From: Streptomyces sp. DH41
Lineage (GTDB): Bacteria; Actinomycetota; Actinomycetes; Streptomycetales; Streptomycetaceae
Direction of reading: 5' to 3'
Length of the DNA: 64,000 nt
Assembly: GCF_029813785.1 (NCBI RefSeq)
Contig: NZ_JARVKY010000014.1
Coordinates: 124,001 to 188,000 of the forward strand
In this document: positions 7,675 to 16,771 of the stretch, piece after piece
Numbering within the stretch: position 1 is the first letter of the stretch
Layout: each line of letters begins with the position of its first letter
Translations under genes and position numbers: made by a program
Notes under the pieces: model-generated
Told to the model about the DNA's origin: nothing
The model's database searches: none
What the model saw: the letters and a program-made list of their open reading frames with translations, nothing else

Positions 7675-9162
7675 TCAGATGATGCCGAACAGGATGCCAG
7701 CGGCGAGGATCACCAGGCTCGTGAGGACCGCCCACTTCACCACGAACCGCGTGTGGTCGCCGAACTCGACCTTGGCCATGCCGACCAGGACGTACACGGC
7801 CGGGACGAGCGGGCTGGACATGTGCAGCGGCTGGCCGACGATCGAGGCGCGGGCGATCTCCAGCGTCGACACACCGTGCGCCTGACCGGCCTCGGCGAGC
7901 ACCGGCAGGACACCGAAGTAGAAGCCATCGTTCGACATGAAGTAGGTGAGCGGCAGGCTCAGCAGGCCGGTGACGAGGCCCATGTGCGGGCCCATGCCGT
8001 CGGGGATGGTGTCCACGAGCCAGTTGGCCATGTGGTCGACCATGCCGGTGCCGGTGAGGACGCCGGTGAAGACCGCGGCGGCGAAGACCATGCCGGAGAC
8101 GTTGAGGACGTTGTCGGCGTGGGCCGCGATGCGGGCCTTCTGGTCCGGGATGTGCGGGAAGTTGACGGTGAGCGCGAGCGCGGCGCCGAGCAGGAAGAGC
8201 ACCGGGATCGGCAGCAGCTCCGTGATCATGGCGGTGAGCAGCGCGACCGTGAGCAGCGCGTTGAACCAGTACAGCTTGGGGCGCAGGGTGGGCCGGTTCG
8301 GGTCGAGGCCCTGGAAGTCGTCGTCGGACCCGCCGTCCTCGGCGGCGGCGTCCTCGGACCCACCGGAGCCCGCGGCGGCCTTCCCCGAACCGGCGCCCGA
8401 ACGCGAACCCGCACCGGCACGGACCCCGGAAGCCGACCCCGGCCCCGAGCCAGCACCCGCACCCGCACCCGCACCCGCACCCGCACCCGCACCGACCAGC
8501 GCCGTCTCGCTCTCCGGCTCCCGCACCAGCGCCTCGTCCAGCGTCAGCGTGCCCACTCGCCTGCGCTCGCGCAGACCGAGCACGTACGACAGGGCGACGA
8601 CCGCGAGCAGACCGACGGCCAGGGCCGGGATCATCGGGACGAAGATGTCGGTGGCGTCGACCTTCAGCGCGGTGGCGGCGCGGGCGGTGGGGCCGCCCCA
8701 GGGCAGGGTGTTCATCACGCCGTTGGCCATCGCGGCGACGCCGGTCATCACGACCAGGCTCATCTTCAGGCGCTTGTACAGCGGGTACATCGCCGAGACC
8801 GTGATCATGAAGGTGGTGGAGCCGTCGCCGTCCAGCGAGACGATGGCGGCGAGCAGGGCCGTACCGACGACGATCCGCATCGGGTCGGCCTTGCAGAACT
8901 TCAGGATGGCCCGGACGATCGGGTCGAAGAGCCCGACGTCGATCATCACCCCGAAGTAGACGATCGCGAACATGAGCATGGCCGCGGTGGGCGCGAGGGT
9001 GGACACGCCGTCGATGACGTAGTCGCCGAGTTCGGCGCCCTTGCCGACGAACACGCAGAACAGCGCGGGGATCAGCACGAGCGCCGCGATCGGCGACATC
9101 TTCTTCATCATGATCAGGACCAGGAAGGTCGCGATCATGGCGAAGCCGAGGATGGTCAGCAT
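7675..9162 (-). CDS. CitMHS-family citrate:proton (metal-citrate) symporter
   Basis: A 495-residue membrane protein of the CitMHS family, which imports citrate complexed with divalent metal. Two hydrophobic halves of about 6 helices each are visible, with family-typical segments such as SLDGDGSTTFMI, LPWGGPTAR and MSNDGFYFG. The ATG at 9162 begins MLTILGFAMIATFL, a clean first membrane segment. The central cytoplasmic loop (about residues 210-285) is unusual: it is an Ala-Gly repeat followed by Ser/Gly/acidic sequence, and the repeat is encoded by GCACCC hexanucleotides. An MFS gene follows 58 bp downstream. Confidence 0.9.
   Translation of the reverse strand: MLTILGFAMIATFLVLIMMKKMSPIAALVLIPALFCVFVGKGAELGDYVIDGVSTLAPTAAMLMFAIVYFGVMIDVGLFDPIVRAILKFCKADPMRIVVGTALLAAIVSLDGDGSTTFMITVSAMYPLYKRLKMSLVVMTGVAAMANGVMNTLPWGGPTARAATALKVDATDIFVPMIPALAVGLLAVVALSYVLGLRERRRVGTLTLDEALVREPESETALVGAGAGAGAGAGAGAGSGPGSASGVRAGAGSRSGAGSGKAAAGSGGSEDAAAEDGGSDDDFQGLDPNRPTLRPKLYWFNALLTVALLTAMITELLPIPVLFLLGAALALTVNFPHIPDQKARIAAHADNVLNVSGMVFAAAVFTGVLTGTGMVDHMANWLVDTIPDGMGPHMGLVTGLLSLPLTYFMSNDGFYFGVLPVLAEAGQAHGVSTLEIARASIVGQPLHMSSPLVPAVYVLVGMAKVEFGDHTRFVVKWAVLTSLVILAAGILFGII
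8453..8493. repeat. GCACCC hexanucleotide microsatellite inside the CitMHS gene
   Basis: Six perfect GCACCC units (8453-8488) plus a partial seventh encode the Gly-Ala tract of the transporter's central loop. Units of six bases keep the frame when copy number changes, so loop length could vary between strains without inactivating the protein. Confidence 0.9.
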
Positions 9163-9313
9163 GAGTGAGTACCTAACGTTCGCCCTTGAACATCCCACCG
9201 GGGCAGGCGGTGCGAGCGACGTTAGGTGCCGTGAAGCCGCGTTAACAAGACGTTGACATGCGAGCAATAAGCGCAAAACTCCAGGTCACAGCTTTGCGTC
9301 GGTCGGCATGGGC

Positions 9314-11551
9314 TCAGGGGCGGCTCACGGGGACGAGCTCCACGGGTACGCCGTTGAGGACCGCGTTGCCGGAGAGCGGGTCGAGCATGCTGCCGTCGAG
9401 GAGCTGGTTGACGTTGACGCCGGGTTCGGCGGCGGCGTGGGTCAGGCGGGTGCCGGGACGGTCGTGCCCCCAGCCGTGCGGGAGGCTGACGACACCCGGC
9501 CGGACGGCGTCGGTGACCTCGGCGGGGGCGGTCACCTCTCCCCCGGCGCCCTTGATCCGTACGGGCTGCCCGGCGCGCACACCGAGCCGTTCGGCGTCGT
9601 CGGGGTGGAGATGCAGGGTGCAGCGGTTGGAGCCGCCGGTGAGGGCCGGGATGTTGTGCATCCAGCTGTTGTTGGAGCGCAGGTGGCGGCGGCCGACGAG
9701 GACGAGCCCGTCGGGACGCTCGGCCAGGGCCTGCCGCAGGCGCGGCAGGTCGTCGGCGATCGGGCCCGGCAGCAGCTCCACCTTGCCGCTGCGGGTCTTC
9801 AGCGGCCCCGGCAGGCGCGGGCGCAGCGGGCCGAGGTCGATGCCGTGCGGGTGGGCGAGCAGCCGCTCGAGAGTCATCCCGTCCGCCCGGGCGCCGAAGC
9901 CGTCGCCGTAGGGGCCGAGGCGCAGCATCAGGTCGAGGCGTCGCTCGGGACCGTTGTCCCCGGTGAGCTGTGCGGTCAGTTCGCCCGGGTCGCGTCCGTG
10001 CACGGGTGAGTGCGGGTCCCGTACCGCCTTGCCCAGGGTCTGCTCGATCACCATGGCGTCGACGGCGGCCGGGTCGGTGCCGTGCGTGCCGGTGGTGGCG
10101 AGGGTGAGCCGGGCCAGGATCTCGGTCTCGGCCATGCGGCCGGGTTCCAGAGGGACGGCGGGGCGGGTGTAACGGACCTGGTTGCGCACGGCCAGGGTGT
10201 TGAGGGCGAAGTCGTGGTGAGGGCTCTGGGCCGGCGGGGGCGGCGGCAGGACGACGTGGGCGTGGCGAGAGGTCTCGTTGAGGTAGGGATCGACGCTCAC
10301 CATGAAGTCGAGCGAGTCCAGCGCCTTGTCGAGCCGGTCGCCGTCGGGTGCGGAGAGCACGGGGTTGGCGGCGATGGTGAGCAGCGCGCGGACCGGTTCG
10401 CCGATGCCGGTGGCGGTGTCGATCTCCTCGGCGAGCGCGGACAGGGGCAGCTCGCCCTTCGCCTCGGGATGTCCGCTCACCCGCGAGTGCCAGCGGCCGA
10501 GCGCGAACCCGCGGCCGGGTCCGGCGGGGCGTGGGGTGCGGTCGGTGGCGGCCTGCGGGAAGAGGGCGCCGCCGGGCCGGTCGAGGTTGCCGGTGAGGAT
10601 GTTGAGGACGTCCACGAGCCAGCTGGCGAGGGTGCCGTGCGGGACGGTGCAGCTGCCGATGCGGCCGTACACGGCGGCGGTGGGGGCGGCGGCGAGTTCG
10701 CGGGCGAGGGCGCGCGTCACGTCGGCGTCCACGTCGCAGGCGGCGGCGACGGACTCGGGGGTGAAGTCGCGTACGGCGTCGCGGACTTCGTCCTTCCCTT
10801 CGACGTATGGGGTCAGGGCGCCCAGGTCGACCAGGTCCTCTTCGAACAGTACGTGGGCCATGGCGGCCAGCAGCAGCGCGTCGGTGCCGGGGCGGATCGC
10901 CACGTGCCGGTCGGCGAGCCTGGCGGTGCGGGTGCGGCGCGGGTCGATGACGGTGAGGGTGCCGCCGCGGGCCCTGAGCGCCTTGAGCCGGCCGGGGAAG
11001 TCGGGGGCGGTGCACAGACTGCCGTTGGACTCCAGCGGGTTGGCGCCGATCAGGAGCAGGTGGTCGGTGCGGTCGAGGTCGGGGACCGGGATGGCGTTCG
11101 CGTCGCCGAAGAGCAGCCCGCTGGAGACGTGCTTGGGCATCTGGTCGAGCGTGGAGGCGGTGAAGAGGCTGCGGGTGCCGAGGGCGCCGCGCAGTACGGC
11201 CGGGTAGAGGGCACCGGCCACGGTGTGGACGTTGGGGTTGCCGAGGACGATGCCGACGGAGTGCGGTCCGTACCGCTCGACGACGGGCCGGATCCCGGCG
11301 GCGACCGCGTCGAACGCCTCCTCCCAGGTTGCCTCGCGCAGCTCGCCGTCCCTGCGTACCAGGGGTGTGCGCAGCCGGTCGGGGTCGGCGTCGGCGGCCC
11401 CGAAGGAGGCGCCCTTGGGACAGACGAAGCCGCGGCTGAAGACGTCGTCGCGGTCGCCGCGGGCGGCGGTGACCGTGGTGCCGTCGATGGTGAGGGCCAG
11501 GCCGCAGGTGGCCTCGCACAGGGGGCAGATACGCAGGGCGGTGCGGGACAC
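9314..11551 (-). CDS. Molybdopterin oxidoreductase with N-terminal 4Fe-4S site
   Basis: A 745-residue member of the bis-MGD molybdoenzyme (DMSO reductase) family. The N-terminus has the iron-sulfur motif Cys9-x2-Cys12-x3-Cys16-x27-Cys44 (CPLCEATC ... FVCPKG). The central domain binds the cofactor, and the C-terminal molydopterin-dinucleotide domain shows the usual RSNNSWMHN and SLPHGWGHD segments. GTG 11551 was chosen because GGGAGGA lies about 5 bp upstream and homology starts there. No twin-arginine signal and no electron-transfer subunit are adjacent, so a soluble formate dehydrogenase- or nitrate reductase-like role is possible. The substrate is not known. Confidence 0.9.
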   Translation of the reverse strand: MSRTALRICPLCEATCGLALTIDGTTVTAARGDRDDVFSRGFVCPKGASFGAADADPDRLRTPLVRRDGELREATWEEAFDAVAAGIRPVVERYGPHSVGIVLGNPNVHTVAGALYPAVLRGALGTRSLFTASTLDQMPKHVSSGLLFGDANAIPVPDLDRTDHLLLIGANPLESNGSLCTAPDFPGRLKALRARGGTLTVIDPRRTRTARLADRHVAIRPGTDALLLAAMAHVLFEEDLVDLGALTPYVEGKDEVRDAVRDFTPESVAAACDVDADVTRALARELAAAPTAAVYGRIGSCTVPHGTLASWLVDVLNILTGNLDRPGGALFPQAATDRTPRPAGPGRGFALGRWHSRVSGHPEAKGELPLSALAEEIDTATGIGEPVRALLTIAANPVLSAPDGDRLDKALDSLDFMVSVDPYLNETSRHAHVVLPPPPPAQSPHHDFALNTLAVRNQVRYTRPAVPLEPGRMAETEILARLTLATTGTHGTDPAAVDAMVIEQTLGKAVRDPHSPVHGRDPGELTAQLTGDNGPERRLDLMLRLGPYGDGFGARADGMTLERLLAHPHGIDLGPLRPRLPGPLKTRSGKVELLPGPIADDLPRLRQALAERPDGLVLVGRRHLRSNNSWMHNIPALTGGSNRCTLHLHPDDAERLGVRAGQPVRIKGAGGEVTAPAEVTDAVRPGVVSLPHGWGHDRPGTRLTHAAAEPGVNVNQLLDGSMLDPLSGNAVLNGVPVELVPVSRP

Positions 11552-11687
11552 GGGTCCTCCCGGTGGCGGCGGTGACGCACGGACGTGGAACCTCGCGGCG
11601 AGCATACCGACCGGTAGGCATGTTGGGGAGGCTTCGCGCCGACGGTTGTGTGAACGGCCGTGTGACATCGACCCGACGACCGAGCGC

Positions 11688-11749
11688 GGCCGGCCCGTCA
11701 GCCCGAGTCCGGCCGGCCTGACAGCCCGAGTCCGGCCGGCCCGTCAGTC
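11688..11749. repeat. Three 23-bp tandem repeats
   Basis: Units start at 11688, 11711 and 11734, each beginning GGCCGGCC and containing GTCAG or GACAG followed by CCCGAGTCC. The third is partial and runs into the stop codon of the TetR gene (11744). They lie between the divergent oxidoreductase and the TetR gene end. Confidence 0.8.
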
Positions 11750-12361
11750 GAGCACGCGCCCCAGATAGGCCCGCAGCAGCTCCCGGGCCTCCTCGATGAT
11801 CTTCTCGTCCCCTTCCGGCGCGACCCGGAAGGCGAGTTGCACGAGGGCGTCGGCGGTCTCCACGGCGACGAGGAAGGCGCGGCGCAGGTCGTCGTCGGGG
11901 CGGCGGCCCAGGTAGCCGGCGAGCAGCTCGGTGAGCCGGTCGGCGACGCGGTGGTTGGGCACGGCGTGGCGGCCGCCGACCGGCATCTGGTTGCCGAAGT
12001 CGATCAGGGAGAAGCCGGGCGCGGTCCGCTTCATCGCCAGGTACTCGTCCAGCACCGCGTCCAGCGCCCCGCGCCAGCCGCCGTCACCTGCCTCCGTGAG
12101 GCGTTCGGTCACCCGCTCCGCGTAGTGCTCCAGGTTCCGCTGGGCCAGCGCGTCGGCCATCTGCCGCTTGTTGCCGAAGAAGCGGTACACCGAGCCGATG
12201 GGGACGTCCGCGCGCAGCGCCACGGCCCGGGTGCTCAGGGCGTCGTAGCCGACCTCGTCGAGGAGGTCGGCGCAGGCGTCGAGGATCCGGGTCAGCCGTT
12301 CGGCGCTGCGCCGCTGCACGGGGGCGCGGCGGAGCGAGGTCGCGTGGGACACGGTCTTCAT
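11744..12361 (-). CDS. TetR-family transcriptional regulator
   Basis: A 205-residue protein with a typical TetR N-terminal helix-turn-helix (about residues 20-67). This includes ILDACADLLDEVGYDALSTRAVA and the recognition region VPIGSVYRFFGNKRQMADAL. The C-terminal ligand domain shows LIDFGNQMPVGGRHAVPNHRVADRL, resembling Streptomyces TetR proteins of the PF17918-like group. It is read leftwards, in the same direction as the upstream lipoprotein and the downstream oxidoreductase. Its ligand and operator are unknown. It is one candidate for the shared AACTAGCG sites, although none is seen in its own promoter. Confidence 0.88.
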   Translation of the reverse strand: MKTVSHATSLRRAPVQRRSAERLTRILDACADLLDEVGYDALSTRAVALRADVPIGSVYRFFGNKRQMADALAQRNLEHYAERVTERLTEAGDGGWRGALDAVLDEYLAMKRTAPGFSLIDFGNQMPVGGRHAVPNHRVADRLTELLAGYLGRRPDDDLRRAFLVAVETADALVQLAFRVAPEGDEKIIEEARELLRAYLGRVLD

Positions 12362-12425
12362 GATGCCCTTTCGCAGCGGTCCGGTGAACTGTGACCTTCA
12401 GTACGGCGCCGGCCACCGGCTCCAC

Positions 12426-13004
12426 TCACCGGGCCGCCGTGCGCGCGGGCGGCGCCTGGTCCTCGATCTCCTCGGGCTGGGTCGCCTCCGTCGGCTCCGC
12501 GTCCGACGCCGTGATGTCCGCCGTGCTCTGGACGGGCTCGCCGTCGACGGCCCAGACGGTGCCGTCGTCGGCGTACAGGCGGGCCGTGAGCTGGTGGGTG
12601 CCGCGCGGTACGAGGTCGTCGGCGAGGCGGTACTCCGGGCCGCGCAGGCGGACGAGGAGGTCGCCGTCGAGGAAGAGGTGGGCGACGCCGCGACCCGCCA
12701 CCGCCTTCGCCTCCGTCCCGGCCGGCGAGAACCGGAAGTCGCGGACGGTCAGGCGTACGTCCCAGCTGTCGTCGGTGTCGGGCTGCACCTCGACACCGAC
12801 CTCGGGCGCGTGCTCTTCGTCCACCTCCCGATAGCGCCGGCCCTCCTCGTCGGTGGCGTCGAGCAGCCTGCCCACCGGCGTGGCCGAATCCCTGGCCTCC
12901 GGTTCGCCCGTACCGCCCGTATCACTGGAGCCGCAGCCCGCGGATCCGGTCAGCAGCAGGACACAGACCGCGAGCACGGCCAGCACTCTCCGCATCCACG
13001 ACAT
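12426..13004 (-). CDS. Predicted secreted lipoprotein of unknown function
   Basis: A 192-residue protein with a type II signal peptide: positive start MSWMRR, hydrophobic core to about residue 20, and lipobox GSAGC giving an acylated Cys at about 24. A Gly/Ser/Thr/Glu-rich linker follows, then a compact domain (about 50-155) with DVRLTVRDFRFSPAGTEA and GTHQLTARLYADDGTVW, which look like beta-sandwich strands. The tail is acidic and Thr/Pro-rich. No family is recognised with confidence. It lies 64 bp upstream of the TetR gene on the same strand. Confidence 0.75.
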   Translation of the reverse strand: MSWMRRVLAVLAVCVLLLTGSAGCGSSDTGGTGEPEARDSATPVGRLLDATDEEGRRYREVDEEHAPEVGVEVQPDTDDSWDVRLTVRDFRFSPAGTEAKAVAGRGVAHLFLDGDLLVRLRGPEYRLADDLVPRGTHQLTARLYADDGTVWAVDGEPVQSTADITASDAEPTEATQPEEIEDQAPPARTAAR

Positions 13005-13183
13005 GACGGGAGACTAGAACACCGGTCCGACAGTCCGGATCCCCCGGGGGTCCGGTTCGGTCATCCTCCCCCGGGATGACCTACGTGGACCCGAACCCCG
13101 TACGAGCTCTTGCGCGCGGGAAACCGCAATCCTACGGTGTCCCATAGGAATCGGGTGGGAATCGGTTTGCGAGGGAGCGATCA

Positions 13184-14500
13184 ATGAGCGGGGACGCGCG
13201 GAAGACCGCGGAGGGACTGGCCTATCTGTCCGGTTTCGGCAACGAGCACAGCTCGCAGGCCGTTCCGGGGGCGCTGCCCGAAGGCCGGAACTCGCCGCAA
13301 CGGGCGCCCCTGGGCCTGTACGCGGAACAGCTGAGCGGCACGGCGTTCACGGAGCCGAGGGCGGAGAACCGGCGTTCGTGGCTGTACCGGATCCGCCCGT
13401 CGGCCGCGCACCCGGCGTTCACCCGCACGGGCAACGGCGCGATCCGCACGGCGCCTTTCACCCAGGCCGTACCGGACCCGAACCGGCTGCGGTGGAACCC
13501 GCTGCCCGAGCCGGAGGCGGGGACCGACTTCCTGGCGGGCCTGTGGACACTGGGTGGCAACGGCGACGTCACCCAGCGCTCCGGCATGGCCGTGCACCTG
13601 TACCACGCCACGGCCTCCATGGAGCGCGTCTTCAGCGACGCCGACGGCGAGTTGCTGATCGTCCCGGAGCGCGGCGGTCTGCTGCTGCGCACCGAGTTCG
13701 GGATGCTGCACGCCGAGCCCGGCCATGTGGCGCTGATCCCGCGCGGGGTCCGCTTCCGCGTGGAACTGCTCGACGAGGACGCCCGCGGCTACGTCTGCGA
13801 GAACTACGGCGCCCCCTTCCGCCTCCCCGACCTCGGCCCGATCGGCGCCAACGGCCTGGCGAACGTACGGGACTTCATGGCACCGGTCGCGGCGTACGAG
13901 GACGTCGAGGGTCCGGTGGAGGTGGTCAACAAGTTCTGCGGCAACCTCTGGACCGCGACCTACGACCACTCCCCGCTCGACGTGGTCGCCTGGCACGGCA
14001 ACCATGTCCCGTACGTCTACGACCTGCGGCGTTTCAACGTCATCGGCACCATCTCGTACGACCACCCGGATCCGTCGATCTTCACGGTGCTGACCTCCCC
14101 GTCGGACACCCCCGGTCTCGCGGGCGTCGACTTCGTGGTCTTCGCGCCGCGTTGGCTGGTGGGCGAGGACACCTTCCGGCCGCCGTACTTCCACCGGAAC
14201 GTGATGAGCGAGTACATGGGCCTGATCGAGGGTGCCTACGACGCCAAGGCGGAGGGCTTCGTGCCGGGCGGCGGCTCGCTGCACAACATGATGTCGGCGC
14301 ACGGTCCGGACCGGGAGACCTTCGAGCGGGCGAGCGCGGCCGAGCTGAAGCCGCAGCGGATCGACGACGGGCTGGCGTTCATGTTCGAGACGCGCTGGCC
14401 GGTGACCCTCACGCCCCAGGCGGCCCGCGCCGAGCACCTGCAACCGCGCTACGACGACGTCTGGCGGGGCATGGAGCGTCACTTCCGCCCCTTGCACTGA
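13184..14500 (+). CDS. hmgA: Homogentisate 1,2-dioxygenase
   Basis: A 438-residue enzyme that opens the ring of homogentisate to maleylacetoacetate in tyrosine/phenylalanine breakdown. Length and the N-terminal YLSGFGNEHSSQA match the family. The Fe(II) ligands appear as His337, Glu343 (FHRNVMSEY) and His373 (HNMMSAH). Their 6- and 30-residue spacing equals that of the human enzyme (335/341/371). A GntR/UTRA regulator starts 26 bp downstream. No maleylacetoacetate isomerase or fumarylacetoacetase gene is adjacent. An imperfect inverted repeat near 13131-13149 (TCCTA ... TAGGA) lies upstream and could be an operator. Confidence 0.97.
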   Translation: MSGDARKTAEGLAYLSGFGNEHSSQAVPGALPEGRNSPQRAPLGLYAEQLSGTAFTEPRAENRRSWLYRIRPSAAHPAFTRTGNGAIRTAPFTQAVPDPNRLRWNPLPEPEAGTDFLAGLWTLGGNGDVTQRSGMAVHLYHATASMERVFSDADGELLIVPERGGLLLRTEFGMLHAEPGHVALIPRGVRFRVELLDEDARGYVCENYGAPFRLPDLGPIGANGLANVRDFMAPVAAYEDVEGPVEVVNKFCGNLWTATYDHSPLDVVAWHGNHVPYVYDLRRFNVIGTISYDHPDPSIFTVLTSPSDTPGLAGVDFVVFAPRWLVGEDTFRPPYFHRNVMSEYMGLIEGAYDAKAEGFVPGGGSLHNMMSAHGPDRETFERASAAELKPQRIDDGLAFMFETRWPVTLTPQAARAEHLQPRYDDVWRGMERHFRPLH

Positions 14501-14526
14501 GGATTCCCTACCGGTACGGATGGCCC

Positions 14527-15276
14527 GTGACCTCCTTCGCCCCGGACTCCATCGTCCTGAACCGCAAGCTGCCGCTGTGGTACCAGGTGTCGCAGTCGCT
14601 GCGCGCGTCGATACTCGGCCGCTCCCCCCGGGACCCGCTGCGCCTGCCCACGGAGGAGCAGTTGGCCGGCCACTACGGGGTGAGTGTGCTGACCATGCGG
14701 CAGGCGCTGAAGGAGCTGGAGGACGAGGGACTGATCACCCGTCATCGGCGGCGCGGCACGTTCATCGAGCCCGACGCCCGGCGGGGGGCGCCGGTGCGGC
14801 TGCTGGGTTCGGTCGACGCGATCGTGGCGCAGCAGTCCGGTATGAAGGCCGAGTTGCTGGGCCACGGCACCGGCTCCGTGCCGCCCGAGCTCGCCGAGTA
14901 CTTCCCGGACCTGGCGGAGACGGCGACGTACCACCGGCTGCGCTGCGACGAGCAGACGGGCGAGCCCACCAACCACGCCCGCAACTACGTCCGTCCCGAG
15001 GTCGCCGCCCGCATCGACGTGGACGACCTGGCCCGTTGGCCGATGACCAAGGTGCTGCGGGACGTGGTGGGCATGGACATCAGCCGGATCACGGACACCG
15101 TGGAGGCCCGGCTCGCGGACCCGGAGACGGCGCGGCTGCTGGAAGTCCCGCTGCTCAGCCCGATCCTGCACTACACGGGCATCACCTACGACACGGTGGG
15201 GCGGGTCCTGGACGTGGCGGTCATCCACTACCGGGGGGACCGTTTCTCGTTCACGGTCACCCTGGATGCCACGTGA
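14527..15276 (+). CDS. GntR-family (HutC/UTRA) transcriptional regulator
   Basis: A 249-residue protein with an N-terminal GntR winged helix (about residues 15-80: LPLWYQVSQSLRASI, LPTEEQLAGHYGVSVLTMRQALKELEDEGLI, HRRRGTF). A UTRA ligand domain occupies the rest (RVLDVAVIHYRGDRFSF near the end). GTG 14527 is 26 bp after hmgA and is the first start giving the full helix-turn-helix. It probably belongs to the hmgA transcript and may regulate aromatic amino-acid catabolism. That role is inferred from position only. Confidence 0.88.
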   Translation: MTSFAPDSIVLNRKLPLWYQVSQSLRASILGRSPRDPLRLPTEEQLAGHYGVSVLTMRQALKELEDEGLITRHRRRGTFIEPDARRGAPVRLLGSVDAIVAQQSGMKAELLGHGTGSVPPELAEYFPDLAETATYHRLRCDEQTGEPTNHARNYVRPEVAARIDVDDLARWPMTKVLRDVVGMDISRITDTVEARLADPETARLLEVPLLSPILHYTGITYDTVGRVLDVAVIHYRGDRFSFTVTLDAT

Positions 15277-15307
15277 GGCCGTGGCGGCCCGTCGTACGAT
15301 GCCAGGC

Positions 15308-16465
15308 GTGACGCACGACGACGACGCTCCGCCGCTGGCGGACCTCATGCCGTGGTCCGTCGCACCGCCGCGGCTCGGCCGGGCGTGGCCGGCGGCCCCC
15401 GACGCGGCGTCCCTGAAGGCCCGCTGGGAAGCCCTGGTGAAGGCTGGAGGACCCGACCGCGAGGCCCTGTTCGAGCCGACGCGCTCGCGTACGCCGCACA
15501 CGGCGGTCGGGCGGCTGCCGGGCGGCTTCGGCGGCACCGGAAGGCTGGCGCGGGCCTCGGGACCGTGTCCGGAGCCGGTGCGCGTGCTGCGCGCGCCCTT
15601 CGACGAGCAGTGGCTGATTCCCGACCACCGGCTGATCGACGCGGCCCGTCCGGAGCTGTGGCGGGTGACGGACGAGCGGCAGGTGTTCGTCGTGGAGGCG
15701 TCCGGAACCACCGCCGGTCCTCCGCTGCTCCTCGCGACCTCCCGGCTGCCGCTGCTCGGCGGCGCCCGGATACGCCCGCTGTACCGCCGTCCCGGCGGGA
15801 CGGAGCCGAACCTGGCCCCGGGCCTCCTCGACCACCTGGCCGCCCGGCTCGGCCGGCGCCCCGACCCGGTGGAGGTACTGGCCTGGGCGGTGGCCACCGT
15901 GCGGGAGGGCCCCCGGGTGCCGCTCACCGCGGACCCCGCGCTGTGGGAGCGCGGCGTCGGCCTGGGCCGGCGCGCCCTGTGGCTGATGCGCCGCGACGGC
16001 GAGCGCCCCAGGCTGCCCGGCGGCCGTCGCCCGTACGTCCGCGCCCCGCTGCCCGCGCGCCCGGTGACCGTGCGCTACGACCGGGACGAGGAGGCGCTGT
16101 ATCTGGACGAGGGCCGGGTCTCCCCCGTGCCGCCGGGTGCCTGGGACTTCGAGGCGGGCGGGGCGCGGGTGCTGGAGCAGTGGTTCGCGGCCCGCACCGC
16201 CGAGGGCGAGCCGGGCACGCTGGCGGCGATCCGCCCGGCCACCTGGCCGCAGACGTGGACGTCGGAGCTGCTGGAACTGATCACGGTCCTCGCCCTGCTC
16301 GCCGAGGTGCGGCCGCGGTGCCTGGAGCTGGCGGTGACGGAGGAGATCACGGCGACCGAGCTGCGCGAGGCGGGCGTGCTGCCGGCTCCCCCGAAGGCCC
16401 GCCGGCCGGCCTCCGTGCTGGACGGCCGGGAGGAGGGGCCGGAGGGGCAGCTGACGCTGCTGTGA
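15308..16465 (+). CDS. Stand-alone Type ISP restriction-modification-like specificity protein
   Basis: A 385-residue soluble protein. Segments such as RVLRAPFDEQWLIPDHRLIDAARPELW resemble the C-terminal specificity (target-recognition) region of Type ISP restriction-modification enzymes, with the expected PFDxRW-like and LIDxxRPEL signatures. No nuclease, helicase or methyltransferase motif (no NPPY) is present here or next door, so the protein is an isolated domain. GTG 15308 is preferred. ATG 15299 or 15266 would add up to 14 residues, the latter overlapping the GntR gene. Comparable proteins are annotated in other Streptomyces (recalled). The molecular function is unknown. Confidence 0.7.
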   Translation: MTHDDDAPPLADLMPWSVAPPRLGRAWPAAPDAASLKARWEALVKAGGPDREALFEPTRSRTPHTAVGRLPGGFGGTGRLARASGPCPEPVRVLRAPFDEQWLIPDHRLIDAARPELWRVTDERQVFVVEASGTTAGPPLLLATSRLPLLGGARIRPLYRRPGGTEPNLAPGLLDHLAARLGRRPDPVEVLAWAVATVREGPRVPLTADPALWERGVGLGRRALWLMRRDGERPRLPGGRRPYVRAPLPARPVTVRYDRDEEALYLDEGRVSPVPPGAWDFEAGGARVLEQWFAARTAEGEPGTLAAIRPATWPQTWTSELLELITVLALLAEVRPRCLELAVTEEITATELREAGVLPAPPKARRPASVLDGREEGPEGQLTLL

Positions 16466-16771
16466 GCGTGCGCGTGCTTTTGTAGGCCTCCCGGCTCAGG
16501 CGAACCCGTCCAGCACCCGCGTCACCGCCGGGTGGGAGACGGCGGGACGAGGACGTGAGAGCACGTACGGAGGTGTACGGGACGTACGGGGTGTACGGGG
16601 GCGTACATACGGACGAACCCGTGGGGCGAACACGGGGACGGGCGTACGGGGGACGGAGGGGGAATCACCCGCGCTCGGGAACACACCGAGGCGCCGCTGC
16701 GTGCCGTGGGGATGACGGACGAGTGAGCGGCGGCGCCGCGCCGGGACGGTGTGACCGCCGGCGCGCGGGCC
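16466..16771. other. Non-coding gap of 306 bp with TACGG-rich repeats
   Basis: No convincing gene. Between about 16563 and 16652 the motif GTACGG/GTACGGG recurs about six times at irregular 8-13 bp spacing. The gap separates convergent genes, so these may be transcription-end sequences or decayed DNA. Confidence 0.5.

Noticed and set aside
13184..15276. Complete homogentisate catabolic operon
   Set aside because: Only hmgA and a regulator are present; no maleylacetoacetate isomerase or fumarylacetoacetase gene is adjacent.
15308..16465. Active restriction-modification or defence island
   Set aside because: No methyltransferase, nuclease or helicase motifs exist in or next to this gene, so only a stand-alone specificity-like domain can be supported.
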